A stretch of 64,000 nt of DNA from Amaurobius ferox (Eukaryota > Arthropoda > Arachnida > Araneae > Amaurobiidae): positions 81,215,301 to 81,279,300 of the forward strand of contig OX578144.1 of the NCBI GenBank assembly GCA_951213105.1. The letters are read 5' to 3'. Position 1 is the stretch's first letter; every line of letters begins with the position of its first letter. Below the pieces are notes generated by a model that did no database searches, had not been told where the DNA came from, and saw nothing but the letters and a program-made list of their open reading frames with translations. Below are positions 56,880-64,000 of the stretch, one piece after another. The position numbers and the translations under genes are program-made.

Positions 56880-57440
56880 CTCGGGATTACAAACTGAATT
56901 GCATAACCACACTGTGTATATGAAAATAATTAAATAATTAACTAGAATAGAAAAATATGTTAGTTTACTCAATCTAATATGCAACAATTACAGGATAGAG
57001 ACAGATGGAAAAAGATATTAATCAACACTTGGCAATGTACTAGATACCACCTGAATTACACACACAATACCACAATTTATGAAAAAATAATTAAAAAATC
57101 AACCTTAATAAATAAAAATCTGAAAATAAGCTAGTTTAGTTAATCTAATGATTAATATTTAGAGGATGGAGATGGATGGAAAAGGATACATGTGGACTCC
57201 CAGGACTCGTGAGAATTCCCTAAATTACGCAATTGTACTATGTATTAAAAATAATTAAATTAACTTGAATAATAAACCAAACTATGAAAATAAGCAAATT
57301 TTTTCCATTAATTACAGGATGGAGATAGATGGAAAAAAAAAGAGAAAAGTGGGAAAAAATAAGCATTTTGCGTAATTTTATGGTTCTTTCCCATAGTCCG
57401 TAATTTTGTTCAGAAATCAATAATGGTTGGCATCTTTAAA
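56880..57440. repeat. Further hAT-associated subrepeat array
   Basis: Three diverged units with GATGGAGATGGATGGAAAA-type and GAAAATAAGC blocks (about 56890, 57060, 57240), ending near GGTTGGCATCT at 57424, which resembles a terminal repeat of the same family. Left border not found. Confidence 0.6.
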
Positions 57441-57959
57441 CGAATAACACATCTTTAAATGAATAACGTTTCATATTTACACGAAATACACAAAAGATCG
57501 CGTACAAATGTAGTTTTTGCTATACTGCTGTAAAATAGCTCTTTATTTAATTAATAACACATCTGAAAAGTAGTTTTTTTGTACATAGCACGAAATAATT
57601 AGCAAAATTTTAGTCGTAAATAGATTGTAAAAGTGGGACAAAAATAATAATAATTGTTAAATAATAATAATTGTTAAATAATTAATTTCTCTCTCGACGT
57701 GCTTGTGAGTGCCGATTTTGCAATGGTGGAAAAATGAATTTTTCAAACGAAAAAATGGGAAAACTCAGATCTGCAACATTTTTAGGGTTTTTGTGGCCAA
57801 TTTTGTGATTTTTTGAATCTGTTAACACTCTGCCAAAATATTAGGGATTTTTTATAGCGGAATAGGGAAAGTAGGGACTTTTGATTTCTGGACGAAAAAT
57901 CTGAAGAAATCTGTTTCCGATCGGAAGAATGCTCGAAAATCGAAACTTTTAGAGTAAAT

Positions 57960-60178
57960 CAGAAGGACTGGCAGCTATGGAATTTGAATCTTCAAGAGTG
58001 TTATGCAGAAAAACTACTTCAGGGCTAATCAGTAGAATATATTATCATAATACATTAATAGCATTTGAAATATTTTAACAAAATGCTCAGTGTTATATAG
58101 GTGACTGGCAAATTCCTCTATACAGAAAAAATATTAATTATTCCACATGTTCATGTACCATGCTTGTAAAACACTATTGCTATGATAAGTACAAATAGCA
58201 AGCTAGCATGGAAAAATAAAAATAGCAAGCCAGCATGGAAAAATAAAAATACATTAACTTCTAAATTACATACAAATGAATATAAATATGAATCTTCAAA
58301 GGTGCTATGCAGAAAAACTACTTCAGAGTTAATCAGCAGATTATATTATCATACTAATACATAAATAACATTCATAATAGAACTCTTTGAGTTTTGCTGA
58401 AGTTGCATTTGAAATATTTTTAACAAAAAGTTAAATGTTATGTAGGTGACTGGCAAATTCTTCTATACAGAAAAATTGCTAATTATTCTACATGTTCATA
58501 TAGCATGCTTGTAAAGCACAATTGCTAGATTAAGCAATAATACCATAACAGCATGCTAAATCAAAAGTGAATCGCCAATTTCTAAATTACATACAAAAGA
58601 CTATAAATATGTATCTTCAAAAGTGTTATACAGAAAAACTATTTCAGAGCTAATCAGTAATTATATTATCATAATACATTAATAGTATTGATGCAAAATT
58701 TCTTTTGGTTTTGCTGAAGTTGCTTTTGAAATATTTTTAACAAAAAGTTAAATGTTATATAGGTGACTGGCAAATTCTTCTATACAGAAGAATTGCTAAT
58801 TATTCTACATGTTCATGTAGCATGCTTGTAAAGCATAATTGCTAGACTAGACAATAGCAGAACAACATGCTTAAACAAAAGTAAATCGTCAATTTCTATA
58901 TTACATACAAGACTGTAAATATGAATCTTCAAAAGTATTATGCAGAAAAACTACTTCAAAGCTAATCAGTAGATTATATTATCATAGAAATATTTTTAAC
59001 AAAAAGTTAAATGTTATGTAGATGACTGGCAAATTCTTCTATACAGAAAAATTGCTAATTATTCTACATGTTCATGTACCATGCTTGTAAAGCACTATTG
59101 CTATGATAAGTAATAATAACAAAACAGCATGAAAACACAAAAGTAAATTCACAATTTCTGAATTACATACAAAAACTATAAATATGAATCTTTAAAATCA
59201 GGATGCAGAAAAAAGTACTTCAGAGCTAATCAGTAGAGCATACAATAGCTGCTAACCTACCTAAAAAATAATACAATGAAGGGGGGAGGGGGAATTAAAG
59301 AGTTTTAGCTGCATTAATGCTTATCGAGCTTATTCAACACTTAATAAACAATGAAATAGAATAATTTATCTAATCATTTTTATTAAGTGCTAGAATAGTA
59401 GCAGATTTTGCTTTTTCCTGTATGCTCTAATAATTTAACCTATATTTAACCTATATTTTCTTAAATTTGTATTATTCTCGGAACTCATTTAAACAAAAAT
59501 TATTATGATTTCTATCTTTATTTATAATCTAAAGATTGAAACTAATGTAAATTTTTAATTAAAAGCCTAAAGATAAACTGACTATAAATCTAGAACAAAT
59601 ACAGGAAAATCGGAATACTTAGCTACTATGGATTATACTATCATAATAATACAGTAATACAGTAAGTTTATAATGCAAGTTTCTTTTGGTTTTGATGAAG
59701 TTGCATTTGAAAGATTCTTACAAAAATTTCAATGTTATGTAAGTGACTGGCAAATTCCTCTACACAGAAAAATTGCTAATTATTCTACATGTTCATGTAC
59801 CATGCTTGTTAAGTATTATTGCTATAGTAAGCAATAACAGCAGGACAGCATGCAAAAGCAAACTGTCAATTTCTAAATTACATACAAAAAATTATAAATA
59901 TGAATCTACAAAAGTGTTATGCCGGAAAACTACTTTAGAGCTAAGAAATGCATTATACTATCAAACATCATGTTAACAAAAAGTTCAATGTTGTTATGCA
60001 AGTGACTAGAAAATTCCTCTATACAGAAAAATTGCTAATTATTCTACATGTTTATGCAGCATGCTAGTAAAGCACAATTGCTAGACTAAACAATAGAAGA
60101 AAGGCATGCTAAAACAAAAGTAAATCGTTAATTTCTAAATTACATACAGAAGGCTAAAAATATGAATCTTTAAAAGTA
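57960..60178 (+). repeat. Satellite-like array, part 2
   Basis: Same unit as 50090-52310, with GTGACTGGCAAATTC near 58100, 58445, 58768, 59018, 59741 and 60000. Units at the ends are more diverged. A non-satellite patch lies at about 59250-59640. The array is cut by the mariner element and continues at 61503. Confidence 0.85.
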
Positions 60179-61502
60179 CGAGGCATGTTTTTTATGTAAG
60201 TACCGTTTTGCGATTCCGCCGCCGCAGCGCTACGGTCGGCGTTCCGCGCTGGTTACCTACATCTCTTGTCTACGCACTGACGCCATTACAGTCTGATTCT
60301 TCATTGTATACGTTGTTTACTGAGTGTTTAAGATGCCTCCGACAATCGTGAGTCCCGCCGATTGTGAAGTACGGGCTGTTATACGATTTCTTAGTGCTAA
60401 AGGCGTAAAACCGATCGATATTCATCGTGAGATCTGTGAAGTTTACGGACAAAACATTATGAGTGATGGAATGGTAAGGAAATGGGTGAGAGCATTTAAA
60501 GATGGCCGCACAAATGTGCATGATGAAGAACGGAGTGGGCGTCCTTCGGTCTTTAATGAAGATTTGGTGCAGAAAGTGGAAGAAAAGGTGAGAGAAAACA
60601 GACGCTTTACAATTTCATCAATGTGCGACTGGTTTCCTCAATATTCTCGTAGTGTTTTGTATCGCATTGTGACCGAGAACTTGAATTACCGGAAATTGTG
60701 TTCACGTTGGGTTCCAAAAATGTTGACGGATTTGCACAAAACCCAACGTTTAGGCAGTGCATTGACTTTCCTTGAGCGGTACCACAATGAAGGTGAAGAT
60801 TTTTTAGACCAAATTGTTACTCGTGACGAAACATGGGTGGCCTACGTCACACCAGAATCAAAACAACAATCCATGGAATGGCGACATTCATCATCACCCA
60901 AAAGAGTGAAGTTTAAGCAAACAATTTCTGCCCGGAAAATCATGTGCACAGTTTTTTGGGACAAAAAAGGAGTATTGCTAGTGGAGTTTCTGCCTCGTAA
61001 TGAGACAATCAATGCAGCGTCTTATTGTGAGACATTGAACAATCTGCGTCGTGCAATCCAGAACAAAAGACGTGGCAAGTTGAGTAAGGGTATCGTTTTG
61101 CTGCATGACAATGCCCGTCCACATGTGGCTAATCGGACCAAAGATCTCATCAAATCTTTTAAATGGGAAACTCTAGATCATCCTCCATACAGCCCTGATC
61201 TGGCGCCCAGCGACTACCATTTGTTCCTGCACTTGAAGAAACACCTGGGTGGTCAGCGTCTTCAAGACGATAACGAAGTCAAAACAGTTGTGATACAGTG
61301 GTTAACAAGTCAGGCGGCAGAATTTTATGAGGAGGGTATTCAAAAACTGGTGCCACGTTATGACAAGTGCCTCAATATTCACGGAAACTATGTAGAAAAG
61401 TAGATTAAGGTACAGGCTGTCATGTAGAAATAAAATTATTGCGATATCTTTGCACGTCTTTTTTTAATTCCAAAACGGTACTTACTTAAAAAACATGCCT
61501 CG
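60179..61502 (+). mobile_element. Mariner element, apparently complete, inserted in the satellite
   Basis: 1324 bp flanked by TA (60177-60178 and 61503-61504). Terminal inverted repeats of 32 bp begin CGAGGCATGTTTTTTA and end GTACCGTTTTG, with one mismatch. The satellite sequence continues exactly across the insertion (AAAAG-TA-TTATGC), so the empty site can be read directly. It encodes one uninterrupted transposase. Base composition is less AT-rich than the flanks, consistent with recent arrival. Confidence 0.97.
60333..61403 (+). CDS. Mariner transposase, intact DD34D
   Basis: 356 residues from the ATG at 60333 to TAG, close to the usual 345 to 360 of mariner transposases. It catalyses cut-and-paste transposition into TA sites. 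The N-terminal half has the helix-turn-helix DNA-binding region (residues about 10-115). The linker motif W-V-P-K-M-L is at 126-131, matching the mariner W-V-P-H-x-L. The catalytic triad is D165 (T-R-D-E-T), D259 (H-D-N-A-R-P-H) and D294 (A-P-S-D-Y-H), with exactly 34 residues between the last two. Y-S-P-D-L-A-P-S-D-Y is intact. An in-frame GTG nine bases upstream is not needed. No stop or frameshift is seen, so the protein may be active. Subfamily not assigned. Confidence 0.97.
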   Translation: MPPTIVSPADCEVRAVIRFLSAKGVKPIDIHREICEVYGQNIMSDGMVRKWVRAFKDGRTNVHDEERSGRPSVFNEDLVQKVEEKVRENRRFTISSMCDWFPQYSRSVLYRIVTENLNYRKLCSRWVPKMLTDLHKTQRLGSALTFLERYHNEGEDFLDQIVTRDETWVAYVTPESKQQSMEWRHSSSPKRVKFKQTISARKIMCTVFWDKKGVLLVEFLPRNETINAASYCETLNNLRRAIQNKRRGKLSKGIVLLHDNARPHVANRTKDLIKSFKWETLDHPPYSPDLAPSDYHLFLHLKKHLGGQRLQDDNEVKTVVIQWLTSQAAEFYEEGIQKLVPRYDKCLNIHGNYVEK

Positions 61503-61548
61503 TATTATGCACAAAAACTACTTCAGAACTAATCAGTGGATTATATTA
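61503..61548 (+). repeat. Satellite fragment between mariner and Helitron
   Basis: 46 bp that continue the satellite unit broken by the mariner (ACTACTTCAG...CTAATCAG...) up to the A at the Helitron insertion point. Confidence 0.85.
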
Positions 61549-62883
61549 TTTATATAAATAAAATTGAAAATCTGACTGTCTGTATGTTTGTCTCATCATC
61601 ACAGAAGAATGGCTGAACCAAATTTAATGACTTTTGGTGTGCAGCCATGAAATAGCCACTTAAAATTTAGTCCATGTTCAAGTTTCTAAGACCAGGGGTT
61701 GTCTAGATATTAATTAAAAACAAACAATTAAATCTTCCACAGAGATAGCATTATATAGACAATATTTTTCCACCAATTTATTTGAAGAGAATGATATTGC
61801 TGAAGAGATGAGAATTTGAAGAGAATGAGTCGCTTAGTAACAGACTTAAATCCAATGTGTTTATGCTGCAGATGATTTTTATTAAATCTTTTCAGATTTA
61901 AATAATAAAGATATGTATATAAAATAAATTTCACCGATATTGTATTTTTGACTGGATTATATCAATTATAATAGTCTTCAGGTTTAAACATTATTATTAC
62001 TGATATTTTTGGGGATTATTAATATTTTGAATTTATTAAGTCTATTTTATTTTGACAAAACTTGTACAAACTCATATATTGTTCGTAGTACAGGTAATTT
62101 TCTACAAATGCTTGGGAATATCTTCTAATCTACGAGGATATAAGTAGTACAAGTTTACTGGCACATATTTTAACATATAGGCATATATTGGAATCAATTA
62201 TGACCTTCTGGTTTAATTGGAATCAATTATGTCATCTGTTTTATTTTGACAAAGATTATATGTCATCTGTTTTATTTTGACAAAGATTAATGAAATTCAT
62301 ATTGCAATACGGGTAATATTCTACTAATACACGGGCATATTTTCTAATCTACGACAATATAAGTAGTACAGGTATATCTTCCCATACAATTTTTAACATT
62401 TTCATTTTGGCATATATTAGAATTGCGGCCTTTAGGTTTAAAGATTACGGGATTATTGATATTTTCAATTTATTGCATCATCTGTTTATTTTAGCAAAGA
62501 TTTTAGAAACTTATATGTTGTTGTATGTGTAATCTTCTACTAATACATGGGTATATCTTCTAATATTAGCAAATATAAGTAGTACAAGTCCCATACAATT
62601 TGAAAGCTTTTATTTTGCATCTACTGACTCAATTGCATATTTTTTATAAAATATGTTTACAAATGGGACCAGGATGTTTTATTCTTCAGATCTGCCCGTG
62701 AAGATAATTTTGTATAGCGAGAACAGATACTTAAACTTCTTTTTAGGAGCATTATATTAAATATTTTAATAGAACATTTTGATTAACTATGTCATTTAGT
62801 ATACTATAGGAATTTCAACATGATTATGAATTTTAAGTTTCTTTATATTATATACTCCGTACGAAGAACGGGTATGCTGCTAG
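61549..62883 (+). mobile_element. Non-autonomous Helitron, plus orientation
   Basis: Starts TTTATATAAATAAAATTG (Helitron TC with the C changed to T) after an A at 61548. Ends CTAG at 62880-62883, followed by T. Before the end is CCGT-acgaaga-ACGG, a short hairpin, and then an 8-nt spacer. It is homologous in inverted orientation to 8520-10596. It interrupts the satellite unit, which resumes at 62884. No Rep/helicase frame. Confidence 0.78.
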
Positions 62884-63235
62884 TAATAATATATAATTAG
62901 TATTCATAATAGAATTTCTTTTGGTTTTGCTGAAGTTGCATTTGAAATAAATTTAACAAAAAATGAAATGTTATGTAGGTGACTGACAAATTCTTCTACA
63001 CAAAAAAATTGCTTTATTATTCTACGTGTTCATCTAGCATACTTGTAAAGCACAATTGCTAGACTAAGCAATAAGAGCATGCTTAAACAAAAGATAATCA
63101 TTAATTTCTAAATTATATAAAAAATTATAAATATGAAAATATGAATTTTTAAAAAAAAAGTATGCAGAAAAACTACTTTAGAGCTAATTAGTAGATTATA
63201 TTACCATGATAATATATTAAAGCATTGCCCGAGAT
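62884..63235 (+). repeat. Satellite-like array, part 3
   Basis: One diverged unit continuing after the Helitron (TTCTTTTGGTTTTGCTGAAG, then GTAGGTGACTGACAAATTC). The array ends near 63235. Confidence 0.8.
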
Positions 63236-64000
63236 TTAAAATACAAACTAAATTCTACACTGGAACTCGCAGCAAATTTCTAAAAACCAAATAAATATTA
63301 ACAATATGCAGAAGCACTTATAACAAAAAAAAAAAAAAAATCTATTGCATGGAAACAAAACTCGTTTTTCTCACAAACACATAGCAGAAGATAAAACCAT
63401 AGAAGCAAACATCATTAACTTTAATGTTGCTTACAGGAAAAAGTTCACTGCTCCAAACTGAGCATAATCATAGCCATAAAAACATTGTCTGGATGACCAG
63501 CTTGGTTTAAGCTAAGATGGTCAATATATCAGCTAAACCTTATACTAAGTTATAAGCTTTCGCAAACTCAGCTCGTCTGCTGTTTCGCCTATCATGCCTT
63601 TATCAGCAGAGTATTTATAATTATTTTTACTATTGATACTTCCAGTGTATGCTAATTTCCTAAGATATGGAAAATCAGCATATTCCGGCAAGCCAAGACT
63701 CAATCTGCAGGAACTCAAGAGAAATTTAACTCAGATACTTAACAAACAATCCGTAATCAAAACAGTTACCCAAGAAATATTCATTGATTAAGTTTTAACT
63801 GTAATGCTTCCGCAATACATTGTTAGTTTAATTTAAGGTGTCACCATGACTTGTAAGCATAGCTGGGGTGTACGATCAACAGCTAATGAACTATACCATT
63901 CGCACACAGTTGACTTATGCACATAGTTGAGGTGCACAATCTACAGTTACTGTAAGTTAGAAGCTTTTTTAAAAAGAACATGCTAATCTAGATATAACTC
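63236..64000. other. No gene recognised up to the window edge
   Basis: AT-rich sequence with an A-run near 63328. No NOG1 exon was recognised here. If the gene is continuous this is still intron. Confidence 0.5.

Overview
The window is a stretch of an AT-rich animal genome, most probably an arthropod. The protein-level signals (mariner, piggyBac, pogo/Tigger, hAT, Jockey and Helitron elements around a NOG1/GTPBP4 gene) fit a chelicerate such as a spider, but that assignment is weak inference. The host content is very low. I support one partial protein-coding gene and one tRNA gene; nearly everything else that can be classified is mobile or repetitive DNA. The host protein gene is the 3' part of GTPBP4 (NOG1, nucleolar GTP-binding protein 1) on the minus strand. 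Eleven exons between 25528 and 47070 splice in frame into 362 residues that run from just before the G4 NKxD motif to the stop codon. The exons for the N-terminus and for G1 to G3 were not found and must lie beyond the right edge, so the sequence from 47071 to 64000 is probably one very long intron. The tRNA is a tRNA-Ser(GCT) at 10714-10795, minus strand. Layout, left to right: 1-8500 holds minisatellites, microsatellites, paired copies of unclassified repeats and an unrecognised acidic ORF pair. 8520-10596 is a Helitron in minus orientation with a 5'-truncated Jockey-type LINE inside it. The tRNA follows, then a foldback MITE with TTAA flanks (11957-12696), a pair of adjacent strong hairpins (13228-13301), and a piggyBac-like element (14694-16513) with a pogo/Tigger element nested in it (15480-16433). 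18095-20634 is a compact reverse-transcriptase element with 322-bp near-identical terminal inverted repeats, the most unusual object in the window. From 25528 to 47070 the NOG1 exons are separated by introns loaded with hAT-type elements, a TIR element with an 8-bp target duplication, long hairpins and repeat copies. 50090-63235 is a satellite-like array (unit about 315 bp, with a 785-bp higher-order duplication). It is interrupted by a 5.6-kb block containing a palindrome with 1.3-kb arms and hAT-like MITEs, by a mariner element with an intact transposase and TA target duplication (60179-61502), and by a second Helitron (61549-62883). Functionally, NOG1 is the only gene whose product has a clear cellular job (60S ribosomal subunit biogenesis). 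The mariner is the only element that looks coding-competent. The RT element has two long open frames separated by a frame change.
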